From: Allium sativum
Taxonomy: Eukaryota > Streptophyta > Magnoliopsida > Asparagales > Amaryllidaceae
Assembly (NCBI GenBank): GCA_030737875.1
Contig: CM060910.1
Span: 245,862,427 to 245,926,426 of the forward strand
Length of the DNA: 64,000 nucleotides
Direction: 5' to 3'
Under the pieces are notes generated by a model. It was given only the letters and a program-made list of their open reading frames with translations. It did no database searches and was not told the origin of the DNA. This document shows positions 36,501 through 47,545 of the stretch, piece by piece (within the stretch, counting starts at the first letter, position 1; every line of letters begins with the position of its first letter). The position numbers and the translations under genes were made by a program.

Positions 36501-36904
36501 CTTCATTTGCTATTCAAATCAAAATTGAAATTTCCCTTATAAATTCTTTTTATATTCAATTCTATTTGATTTCAATTCAAATCGATTTCAATTCCATTCA
36601 ATTCGAATTCGTTTTCTATTCAATTCAAATTCAAATTCGTTTTCTATTCAATTCAAATTCATTTTCTATTCAATTCAAATTCAAATTCGTTTTCTATTCA
36701 ATTCAATACGAATTCGTTTTCTATTCAATTTAATTCGAATTCGTTTTCTATTCAATTTTCATTATAAAACAAATATAATCGATATAAATATCGTTCGCGT
36801 CAAAATAGCGCATCTCTAATCAACACAGCTTTATATATTTCAATAATTCCGTTATTCTGTTAAACAAATGAATATTTATCCTATTCAATACATGAATCTA
36901 TATT

Positions 36905-37260
36905 TTTTTTGTCAACACATGACTATTCTCAACGAATGAGTACTGTCCACATGTGACTATTTCGGTTATTTGATATATTTTATAAAAAAAAATATGGTAT
37001 CTATCGTTTGATTTCAAATCAGACTCCAACCGTAAATTAGTAAGAGAACGATTCCCTAAATATTAACCCCGAAGGCCGAAACCAACATCAGATCAATATC
37101 CAGGAGACCACTCATCTCATCTATTTTCCAGTTAATTTCTAATTTTATATATGATAAAGATGTAAATTTTATTGTTAAAATATTTCGTTCAACACATGAC
37201 TAATCTCAACGATGAGTACTGTCAACACATGAACCTTCATTTTATAATGAAGTTAGTTTA
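36905..37260. repeat. Extra duplicated segment unique to LTR C
   Basis: The ~60-bp stretch TAATTTTATATATGATAAAG...CGTTCAACACATG occurs at about 37140-37199 and again at 37262-37320, but once in LTR D. The insert also carries a second copy of AACCCCGAAGGCCGAAACC and CATCAGATCAATATCCAG, normally at the other end of the LTR (35340). It looks like a template switch or recombination with another family member. Confidence 0.7.
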
Positions 37261-37742
37261 TAATTTTATATATGATAAAGATGTAAATTTTATTGTTAAA
37301 ATATTTCGTTCAACACATGTATATAATAACAATGATAAATAATCAACCATCATCCAAAATGCACTACACTGTATAAGCATCAAATATAGATATCTAACGC
37401 TTATAACAGCATGTCAATCAATCAATCGACATACAACTAATATTTGGGATTAGTATATGTCATATATTATCCCAATACCCGTGTGGGGTTTCAAATCAAC
37501 AAACATAGATTTTTATTTGTGCAGTTGGGCGATGTGTAAAATTTATCGTCCCAATCAATGTCCTTCAAATAGGTGTACATAAACAAACCATCCGGTTTGT
37601 AAATGAATATTTATTTATTTACATTCACGTTAAAAATTATATTTTTAACGATAATTAATTTATTCAACCATCTACATTTTATTATCGATTTCACATCAAC
37701 ATCACAAACAGATTTCATAACACATCAAACAACATACAAGCC

Positions 37743-37786
37743 GTCCATGGTCTGTGGACGACGGGTGTCGGGTGCTACTAAGCACC
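37743..37786 (-). other. Conserved twin hairpin in LTR C
   Basis: GTCCATGGTCTGTGGAC (37743-37759) and GGTGCTACTAAGCACC (37771-37786). Confidence 0.8.
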
Positions 37787-37797
37787 GTATGCATCCT

Positions 37798-37842
<45 letters not shown>

Positions 37843-37959
37843 CTAGAAAAAGAAAATTTAAAGTGAGAGGTTCTCACCAAAGCTATCCCAACTCCACGAC
37901 ACTTCAAATGTAGGGAATCATCACTGTTCTCGCCTTTTGTTACTTCTGTTGTCCGTATT

Positions 37960-38810
37960 CAATACATATATAAAAATCACATTTTTATATTCTCTAGTGT
38001 ATAAAAATCATATTTTTAATTCGCTACATATATAAAAATCGAATTTTTATTTTCACTTCGTTATAACAATTGAAATTTCATCTTCACTTCGTTATAAAAA
38101 TTATATTTCTACATCGCTCTATACATTTTTATCGCTACCCTACGTAGACAAAAATCGAATTTTTATTGTGCTAAGCATACGAAAACCATATTTTTAAAAC
38201 AAATAAAGATCATATCTTTCATGTATATTCTTTCATGTATATAAAAATCGAATTTTTGTCTTCACTAAAAATTATATTTTTATTTCGCCACTTCTATAAA
38301 AATCGTATTTTTAATCTCTACATCATATAAAAATTATATTTTTATTATCTATACTATATAAAAATCATATTTTTAATATGCCACTAGTATAAAAATTATA
38401 TTTTTAACTTTTCTATATTATATATAAAAATCTAGTTTTTATACCATTAAAAATCAAATCTTTTAATTTCTCTAAAAATTGTATTTTTACTTCGATAAAA
38501 ATCATATTTTTACTTTGAAGCTATTCTATTAAAAATCACATCTTTGCCTATGTAACAATCATATCTTTGAATATATAAAAATATCGTCTTTCTCTATTTA
38601 AAAATCTCCTAGATAAAATTAAAAATCCGACCTTTCACACTACAAAAATCCGACCGTTCACACTACTATAAAAATCAAAGCTTCCCGTGTTTAAAAATCA
38701 AAGCTTCTTGCGTGGACTATTTTGAGATCCCCATCTTTTTATTTTCTTTTCGCTCTTCGCTTTCATATAATAAAGATCAGATTTTTATTGTGGTAAAAAT
38801 CGTATTTTTA
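37960..38810. repeat. AAAAAT-ATTTTT palindrome array in LTR C
   Basis: About 25 irregular units of TATAAAAATC(G/A)TATTTTTA type, 20-40 bp apart, filling the AT-rich stretch after the splice-donor match. Confidence 0.8.
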
Positions 38811-38853
38811 TCGACGAGGAAAGATCAACCTCAAAGGAGAAATTAAAACTTAC

Positions 38854-39290
38854 ATCGTAGGGCTCGGAGGAGGTTCCGCATCCATCTCGGTCGGAGTTTG
38901 TTGTCGCCTTCATCCCGGTGGGTGCTGCGCAGGAGCTTGGTGAGGGCGGAGGCTTCGCAGCAGATCTCGGCGTTGCCATTTTGAGGGGAGGGCAGAAGCA
39001 GACCATTGTGGAGCTCGTTGGAGACGCTCGCGCTTCGATTGGAAGGGAAGAGGGGCAGAGCTCATCAGTAGAAGGCGGAGGCGGGGAGCGTCGCGCCTGA
39101 GGCAGCGACGCGCGTTGATCAACGGGAGGGGGTGTAGAGGAGAAAGAGTGCACGAGGTGAGAGAAGCTAGGGGGAGGGTGCGAGATCGGAGGTGAAGGGG
39201 GGCCGAGGTCCGACGCCTCTGGCGGCGGAGGAAGGAAGGCGGTCGATGGCGATGGCCATCACCATTTTCTGATTTAGGGCTCGATCGATC
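38854..39290 (-). other. GC-rich exon-like block with ORF and splice donor in LTR C
   Basis: Read on the minus strand the block ends CCCTACGAT|GTAAGTTTT (donor at 38854/38853). An ATG in good context (TCAAAATGG) at 38979 opens exactly 42 codons to the donor, MATPRSAAKPPPSPSSC...SSEPYD, ending on a codon boundary. A longer frame from upstream (MHSFSST...) runs through it. Copy D keeps the same 42-codon frame. It could be a captured host first exon, an element leader peptide, or chance in GC-rich DNA; no family recognised. Confidence 0.5.
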
Positions 39291-40232
39291 TTGAAGAGTA
39301 TTATAACAGGGGGGTGTAATAATAATATATATAAATATATTTATTTATTTTAATTTCTAAAAAAGTTGACTTTTTATTTGACCTCGAAACGAGACCCAAT
39401 GACTGTCGTCCTAGCGTATTACCCCCATCCCGAACACAATGGGATATGTATCGTTGACCGATTCGATCGTTACAATCAGTTTCCGTTGATTTTAAAACAT
39501 ATTCTCAGTATATATTCAATTTGAACGCACATTTCTAATTACCGGGGCCACATACTAACTCGAAAAATTCCAGAAAAATTATTTCTAGCTTCGTATTGAC
39601 GATACGGTCCTACCAAAACTAGTTTCGTCAAATTCTAAGACCGTTTGAAAAATGGCCATTTTCCAGTCGATTAAAATCGACTAAAACTGGTCAAACGCGT
39701 TTTTCTTTGCCACGCTCACATATTGAATCGAAAAATTACGAAAATTGGAATCTAGCAATAACTTGACATCTCGGATCCAACAAAAGTGGTTTCGTCGAAA
39801 TCCGAGGTCGTTTGCAAAATTTCCATTTTTTAAGGGCCTGAATTCCATAGCGACTATTCAGGATTTTCATTTGGACATATCTTTTGATTCCCGCTATGAA
39901 ATTATGATTTTTCGGATTTGCTGGAAAGATATTCTCAAATAGATTCTATTATTTTTGGTTTCGTTAAAATCTGGTTTATTTTGCACCCGTTATGTTCAAT
40001 TGAAGTTTGAAATCGAATTATCGAACTACCGCGCCATTTTCAATTCCTTTTATATTTATAAATAATTATTTATATTATAACGACGACGTATATAAATATA
40101 TATACGTTATAATTCTATTCTAAATAAATTTCTCGTCGATATTAGTTAAAATAATTCATTTTAAATATTCAAACTTCATCAAAATTGCCAAAATAAAAAT
40201 TTTAAACTGGCCCGGATTTTCGGGTTGTTACA

Positions 40233-41272
40233 ATCTCCCCTACTTAAAACGTTTCGTCCCCGAAAAGGAACGAAGTCGAAAGTTGTTTTAAAAACCAACT
40301 CAACTTTCAGTATTTTGACTACGGCTTAAGTTCTTCAACTTTTCAGTTTCTAAGAACTTTTCAAATTTGGCTAACACCCTAAATTTCCGAAAAATTTCGC
40401 CATAACCTCCCCTGCACCGGGAGCACCGGGAAAATCCCGAAATTGCCATACAGGCCCTCTGATTTCAAAAAGAAAAAGGAAAAGCCAAACGGCTAGCCAA
40501 TCGGCTCATAAAATCATCATCACCCAAACAAAATAGTAAATTATGGTAAACATGTACCTATTTGTCGGGCAAACAAATTTTATTCTTCTGCTCTAGCCTC
40601 CTTGCTATGACCTGTTCAATGTAAGTACATGTATATGTAAGAAAATGCGACTAATTTTCAATATAATTCACTATTTGGTTTAATTAGGCTAAATGGTTCA
40701 AAATTATCAAACAAATAAACAAACAACACAAACATCAATCAATTAGTGGATTAACGTTTCAAATTCATAATTTTGATATATATTCAAAAAATCATGTTTT
40801 GATGCTAAATCACAACAATGTATTCTAGCTATATTTTGGTTCTCACACCAGTCTAATGGAAGTATATAGATATCACACCTTCGGCACTCGAATATAAATT
40901 CTGATGATGTACGTACTATAGCGATCATCAGAATCATCCCCGGGCGACTAGAATATGATTCTATATCTATCTAGTATATTAAAACTTCGAATATACGTTC
41001 ATGACATGTATATGCAAAACCTTTATATACTAGATTGTCCAAACTCAAAATAAATAAATATTCAAATACATATAAAACGATTTAAATTTTTAAAACAAAA
41101 TTTGTTTTCATTTGAAAAATATACTCTTTACACTCGTTCTAGGATACTACTGATCCTATCTCTAACGAGTCATTCTAATTGAATATTACTAATCCAATAT
41201 CTGATGAATTCTTTCGTTCGGTTCTAATGTGCCTTGTTCTCGAGCTCTGTAAACCAAAGCTCTGATACCAAA
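40233..41272 (-). other. Non-coding interior of element 2, 1,040 bp
   Basis: Polypurine tract complement ATCTCCCCTACTT (40233-40245), pre-PPT hairpin near 40251-40268, leader hairpin TAGGATACTACTGATCCTA (41140-41158) and primer site (41259-41270). It is collinear with the interiors of elements 1 and 3. The minus-strand ORFs at 40743-40937 and 41175-41386 are not conserved as proteins. Confidence 0.9.
41259..41270 (-). other. tRNA-iMet primer binding site of element 2
   Basis: Minus strand TGGTATCAGAGC, perfect 12-base match, 2 bp from the 5' LTR. Confidence 0.95.
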
Positions 41273-44200
41273 TGTAACGGAAAGGAATCTCGATCGATCC
41301 GAATCGATCGTTAAACCGATATAGACCGTTCGAAACCCCTGATCGTTTTGAGAACAAGACAAATTGGAACGCAAACAGAAGAACATTTCATTACAATTAC
41401 AACAATTCCATCAGATACAAGAATATACAGAGTATAAACGAATAAATTACATTCGATAAATATCAGAGATTACAATAAGTTACATAGCAGCGGAAAAACA
41501 ATAGAAAACACAATTGAAAGTAATACATGGATACAGAGCTTTCCGAGCATCGTTCCAGCTGTAAATCAGGATCCTGTGAATATAAATCTGCAAAACCAAA
41601 ACTACTAGCTGCCTGTGTCGAAAATAGGGGCACCCAGAGTTTAGGTTAAAACAATAAACTCCAGGTCAGTCATGTGACTGGTGTGAGAACTAAAACAGTT
41701 ATTTAAAGCTTTACTTTAAAAGAGGGTAATTCAAGGGACCACGCCGTATAACAGGGAACGGGTTTCCTCCCAAGAATACCAGTGCATAGAATAAACAGCG
41801 CAATGCTTTTTCGAAAAATGAAGCTATTATAAGACCCAGGTCCCATCGCACAATGCAACGCAAGCCGGAGGATACGGTTTTCCCTTATAATAGCTAAATA
41901 ATGCTTGACACGTTTAAAAACAAATCATTTGATACTATTATAGGTGTATAGTGTCAAAACAATTTCAATCATAAATATCAATCATAAACGGCATGGGTAC
42001 CATATATCATGTTGCCGTACTAGTTCTACAATTAAAACCGCAATATCACGTATTGGAAATTGGATTTCCGTCATGAGTCGAGGCAAGGGGCAAGCTCCTC
42101 TCCGATTCGAGACACTCTAGCAAATGTCCCAGGACTACACACTCTGGGTAACCCTTGGGTGCTTCAGGGCCGGTACTCTCTTACGTTTGAGGATTGGCAA
42201 TTCCTGAACACACGTTTCCCGGTCCTTACAGACCTAAAATCAAGGCGCCTCATCCAACAACCACATAGGTGAAAAGTATATAAATGTCAGGGCTGGTAAG
42301 TCACTGACACCACCAAAGCTAGAAAGAAACGTTATGCTCTCCCTACAGTCCTTATCCCATTTTTAACTCATACCGAGGTGTGAGGCTCGCGAATTCACGT
42401 TATACACAAAGCTACGCCACAAAGGTCGTGCTTTGATCATCAACCATAAGACTTTGCTTTTCAACAGAAGCCTTGATCAATTGCCACTTAGGCGTGCCAC
42501 ACAGGCAATTCATGCCATGTGACTGATGTCCATCGATATACAACCTCTGAGCTCGTACGTCTCAGAGAAGGGCGTTAAGCAAGAGAATAAATTCTCCACC
42601 GCCAAACAGATGTGTATTTAATAGAGATCAATCAACACAGAATAAAATCCAATGTCAGACACACAGTCCATTTACAAGTTCATTCTGGGTCTGAACGAAA
42701 CCGGATGCACTTTCCTCGCATATCCATCGATCTCCAAGTACGTCTGGACGACCACCAACTGATTCCCTCATCTTGGGTGTACAGCCCAATCAAGATCATC
42801 AGTAATCACCCAAACGATGTGAAGACTTCCGGTCTTCAACCACCGTCTTCATCATCGACATATCGTCGAATCGGTTATTTAGAATGGGTATAAACCCGGC
42901 CTTTCTGAATAACCCGCGTATATAGTAAACAAATGTTACACAAACACAACATACGCCTCATTCCAATTTAGCAGCCACTAACCGTAAATCAACAAGAGAA
43001 CAATTTCCCAAATATTAACCCCGAAGGCCGAAACAAACATCAGATCAATACCCAGGAAATCATTCTTCTTAGCTAACCTACAGTTAGTTTCTAAATTTCA
43101 TATTCTTAGGGAAAGGTTCCCATTAATTTTATCAAAGATAAATTCTTTAAATTTATTCTTTAATCTTCCTTTGGATGTCATTTCAAACCAAATTATGGTT
43201 TTCCAAACTAGTCAGGATTAGCGAACCACACTGAAGTAATTATTTATTTTATTTTCCAATCCCAACCTGTTCATCCCATGAAGCAAAACTGGTAATACTC
43301 CATATCTAACACCACGGTGTTATCGGTAAAATTAATTACCATTTCACGTTCAAATCTAATTAAAGATTTGACTATCGCTTTGGAGCAAAACTGGTGATAC
43401 TCCATTCTGGCTCACTTTCTAAATTTGATAATTTAAATTATCAATTCACATTTCAATCTAATTACAGATTCATTAAAACTCCTTTTACCAGGTCAAAGAA
43501 CTAATGTCATTTAAAACACAGTTCACGATAAACCCAAATCACATTCTATTTATTATCGGGTAAAAGAACAAGTGTTATTTAAAAAACTATTCACGATAAA
43601 CCCACAAATCAATTCTAATTCAATTCCAATCAAATATATTAGAAATTCTGATTATTTAAAACCCCTTTTCAAATTCAATTTATTTATTTAAAAATAATTG
43701 GGTTTTAATTCTAGTTCAAACCTAGTTCATTTTTGATAAAAATCTATTTTTATCTTTTCAAATATGAAGTTTTTCATCCCAATTTTTCCCAAATCATTTA
43801 TTATGATTTTACACAAATTATTACTATTTTTAATAATTTTATCAAGGCCCGTACAGTCGATTTCCATCAACGGCCATTGAACTGCACTTACAGCGACCTT
43901 TTCCAAACTTGATTTGGACGTATCTCCAAATCCAACCGTTAGATTTCTAATATTCGTTAGAAAGCTCTTTTCTATACGAACCCAACGGTTCCGGTTTTAG
44001 GAGAATCCGACGGTCGGATCTCCCGTAATGTCCGTTCAAAATCAATGGTCGAAATTTACAAACTGCCGCGGCGTGGCGCGTTTTATTCAGGCCATTATAT
44101 TATATATATAATATATATTTCGTCGATCTCCCTTTTAAAACGAATTTTATAAATCATTTCAAATTTGTTTCAAAAACAATTTCAACATTCATTTCTAATT

Positions 44201-45117
44201 CAAATCAAAATTGAAATTTCCCTTATAAATTCTTTTTATATTCATTTCTATTTGATTTCAATTCAAATCGATTTCAATTCCATTCAATTCGAATTCGTTT
44301 TCTATTCAATTCAAATTCAAATTCGTTTTCTATTCAATTCAAATTCGTTTTCTATTCAATTCAAATTCAAATTCGTTTTCTATTCAATTCAATACGAATT
44401 CGATTTCTATTCAATTTAATTCGAATTCGTTTTCTATTCAATTTTCATTATAAAACGAATATAATCGATATAAATATCGTTATGTCAAAATAGCGCATCT
44501 CTAATCAACACGGCTTTATATATTTCAATAATTCCGTTATTCTATTAAACAAATGAATATTTATCCTATTCAATACATGAATCTAAATTTTTTTGTCAAC
44601 ACATGAACCTTTATTTTATAATGAAGTTAGTTTCTAATTTTATATATGATAAAGATGTAAATTTTATTGTTAAAATATTTCATTCAACACATGTATATAA
44701 TAACAATGATAAATAATCAACCATCATCCAAAGTGCACTACACTGTATAAGCATCAAATATAGATATCTAACGCTTATAACAGCATGTCAATCAATCAAT
44801 CGACATACAACTAATTAATGGGATTAGTATATGTCATATATTATCCCAATACCCGTGTGGGGTTTCAAATCAACAAACACAGATTTTTATTTGTGCAGTT
44901 GGGCGATGTGTAAAATTTATCGTCCCAATCAATGTCCTTCAAATAGGTGTACATAAACAAACCGTCCGGTTTGTAAATGAATATTTATTTATTTACATTC
45001 ACGTTAAAAATTATATTTTTAACGAGAATTAATTTATTCAACCATCTACATTTTATTATCGATTTCACATCAACATCACAAACAGATTTCATAACACATC
45101 AAACAAACATACAAGCC

Positions 45118-45161
45118 GTCCATGGTCTGTGGACGACGGGTGTCGGGTGCCACTAAGCACC
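45118..45161 (-). other. Conserved twin hairpin in LTR D
   Basis: GTCCATGGTCTGTGGAC (45118-45134) and GGTGCCACTAAGCACC (45146-45161). Confidence 0.8.
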
Positions 45162-46185
45162 GTCTGCATCCTAGTATATATATATAACTAGAAAAAGAAA
45201 ATTTAAAGTGAGAGGTTCTCACCAAAGCTATCCCAACTCCATGACACTTCAAATGTAGGGAATCATCGCTGTTCTCGCCTTTTGTTACTTCCGTTGTCCA
45301 TATTCAATACATATATAAAAATCCCATTTTTATATTCTCTAGTGTATAAAAATCATATTTTTAATTCTCTACATATATAAAAATCAAAATTTTATTTTCA
45401 CTTCGTTATAACAATTGAATTTTCATCTTCACTTCGTTATAAAAATTATATTTCTACATCGCTCTATACATTTTTATCGCTACCCTACGTAGATAAAAAT
45501 CGAATTTTTATTGTGGTAAGCATATGAAAACCATATTTTTAAAACAAATAAAGATCATATCTTTCATGTATATAAAAATCGAATTTTTATCTTCACTAAA
45601 AAATATATTTTTATTTCGCCACTTCTATAAAAATCGTATTTTTAATCTCTACATCATATAAAAATTATATTTTTATTATCTATACTATATAAAAAATCAT
45701 ATTTTTAATATGCCACTAGTATAAAAATTATATTTTTAACTTTTCTATATTATATATAAAAATCTAGTTTTTATACCATTGAAAATCAAATCTTTTAATT
45801 TCTCTAAAAATCGTATTTTTACTTCGATAAAAATCATATTTTTACTTTGAAGCTATTCTATTAAAAATCACATCTTTGCATATGTAACAATCATATCTTT
45901 GAATATATAAAAATATCGTCTTTCTCTATTTAAAAATCTCCTAGATAAAATTAAAAATCCGACCTTTCACACTACAAAAATCCGACCGTTCACACTACTA
46001 TAAAAATCAAAGCTTATCGAGTTTAAAAATCAAAGCTTCTTGTGTGGACTATTTTGAGATCCCCATCTTTTTATTTTCTTTTCGCTCTTCACTTTCATAT
46101 GATAAAGAACGGATTTTTATTGTGTTAAAAATCGTATTTTTATCGACGAGCAAAGATCAACCTCAAAGGAGAAATTAAAACTTAC

Positions 46186-46610
46186 ATCGCAGGGCTCGGA
46201 GGAGGTTCCGCATCCCTCTCGGTCGGAGTTTGTTGTCGCCTTCATCCCGGTGGGTGCTGCGCAGGAGCTTGGTGAGGGCGGAGGCTTCGCAGCAGATCTC
46301 GGCGTTGCCATTTTGAGGGGAGGGCAGAAGCATACCACGGTGGATCTCGCTGGAGACGCTCTTGCTTCGATTGGAAGGGAAGAGGGGCGGAGCTCATCAG
46401 TGGAAGGCGGAGGCGGGGAGCGTCGCGCGTTGATCAACGGGAGGGGGTGTAGAGGAGAAAGAGCGCGCGAGGTGAGAGAAGCTAGGGGAAGGGTGTGAGA
46501 TCGGAGGCGAAGGGGGGCCGAGGTCCGACGCCTCTGACGGCGGAGGAAGGAAGGCGGTCGATGGCGATGGCCATCGCCATTTTCTGATTTAGGGCTCGAT
46601 CGATCTTGAA
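46186..46610 (-). other. GC-rich exon-like block with ORF and splice donor in LTR D
   Basis: The donor GAT|GTAAGTTTT is at 46186/46185. ATG at 46311 opens 42 codons to the donor, with conservative changes compared with C (for example NSDRE for NSDRD). An open frame of 198 codons (46713-46117) spans the block and reads past the donor; it is arginine-, proline- and serine-rich and has no known domain. Confidence 0.5.
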
Positions 46611-47545
46611 GAGAATTATAACAGGGGGTGTAATAATAATATATATAAATATATTTATTTATTTTATTTTCTAAAAATGTTGACTTTTTATTTGACCTCG
46701 AAACGAGACCCAACGACTGTCGTCCCTAGCGTATTACCCCCATCCCGAACACAATGGGATATGTATGGTTGGCCGACTCGATCGTTACAATCAGTTTCCG
46801 TTGATTTTAAAACATAAATCAGTATATATTCAATTTGAACGCACATTTCTAATTACCGGGGCCACATACTAACTCAAATTATTCCAGAAAAAATATTTCT
46901 AGCTTCGTATTGACGATACGGTCCTAACAAAACTTGTTTCGTCAAATTCTGAGACCGTTTGAAAAATGGCCATTTTCCAGTCGATTAAAATCGACTAAAA
47001 CTGGTCAAATGCGTTTTCCTTTGCCACACTTACATATTGAATAGAAAATTTACGAAAATTGGAATCTAGTAATAACTTGACATCACGGATCCAACAAAAG
47101 TGGTTTCGTCGAAATCCGAGGTCGTTTGCAAAATTTCCATTTTTTAAGGGCTTGAATTCCATAGCGACTATTCAGGATTTTCATTTGGACATATCTTTTG
47201 ATTCCCGCTATGAAATTATGATTTTTTGGATTCGTTTGAAATATATTCTCAAATAGATTCTATTATTTTTGGTTTCGTTAAAATCCGGTTTATTTTGCAC
47301 CCGGTATGTTCAATTGAAGTTTGAAATCGAATTATCGAACTACCGCGCCATTATTCAATTCCTTTTATATTTATAAATAATTATTTATATTCTAACGACG
47401 ACGTATATAAATATATTCATTATAATTATATTCTAAATAAATTTCTCGTCGATATTATTCAAAATAATTCATTTTAAATATTCAAACTTCATCAAAATTG
47501 CCAAAATAAAAATTTTAAACTGGCCCAGATTTTCGGGTTGTTACA

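Larger units (their letters stand above)
33600..40232 (-). repeat. 3' LTR (copy C) of element 2, 6,633 bp
   Basis: Ends TGTAACGGAAAGG and TTTTCGGGTTGTTACA. It holds hairpin units (about 35812-35857, 35881-35926), a TTCTATTCAATTCAAATTC-type array (36590-36760), a GT/AT microsatellite (37799-37842), the twin hairpin (37743-37786), the palindrome array and the GC-rich block with donor at 38854. Confidence 0.92.
33600..47545 (-). mobile_element. Element 2: complete 13.9-kb non-autonomous giant-LTR element inside element 3
   Basis: LTR C (33600-40232) and LTR D (41273-47545) flank 1,040 bp of interior, and GACTT flanks the whole. It reads on the minus strand, with the same interior signals as element 1. 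The body of the LTR is clearly related to element 1, but its U5 end differs (TGTAACGGAAAGGAATCTC on the plus strand in place of TGTAAAGACCCGC). LTR C is 360 bp longer than D, mostly from an extra duplicated segment at about 36905-37260. C and D differ much more than A and B, so element 2 is older than element 1 and younger than element 3. No gag or pol. Confidence 0.93.
41273..47545 (-). repeat. 5' LTR (copy D) of element 2, 6,273 bp
   Basis: Same order as copy C without the extra segment. Hairpin units at about 43490-43535 and 43558-43603, twin hairpin 45118-45161, palindrome array 45300-46145, exon-like block from 46186 to about 46610. Confidence 0.92.

Noticed and set aside
37799..37842. 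GT/AT microsatellite as a functional site
   Set aside because: LTR D has only a short AT run here, so it is ordinary slippage.
46117..46713. 198-codon ORF as a complete gene
   Set aside because: It crosses an excellent splice donor, has no known domain and is not kept at full length in LTR C; only the 42-codon part is noted as a lead.
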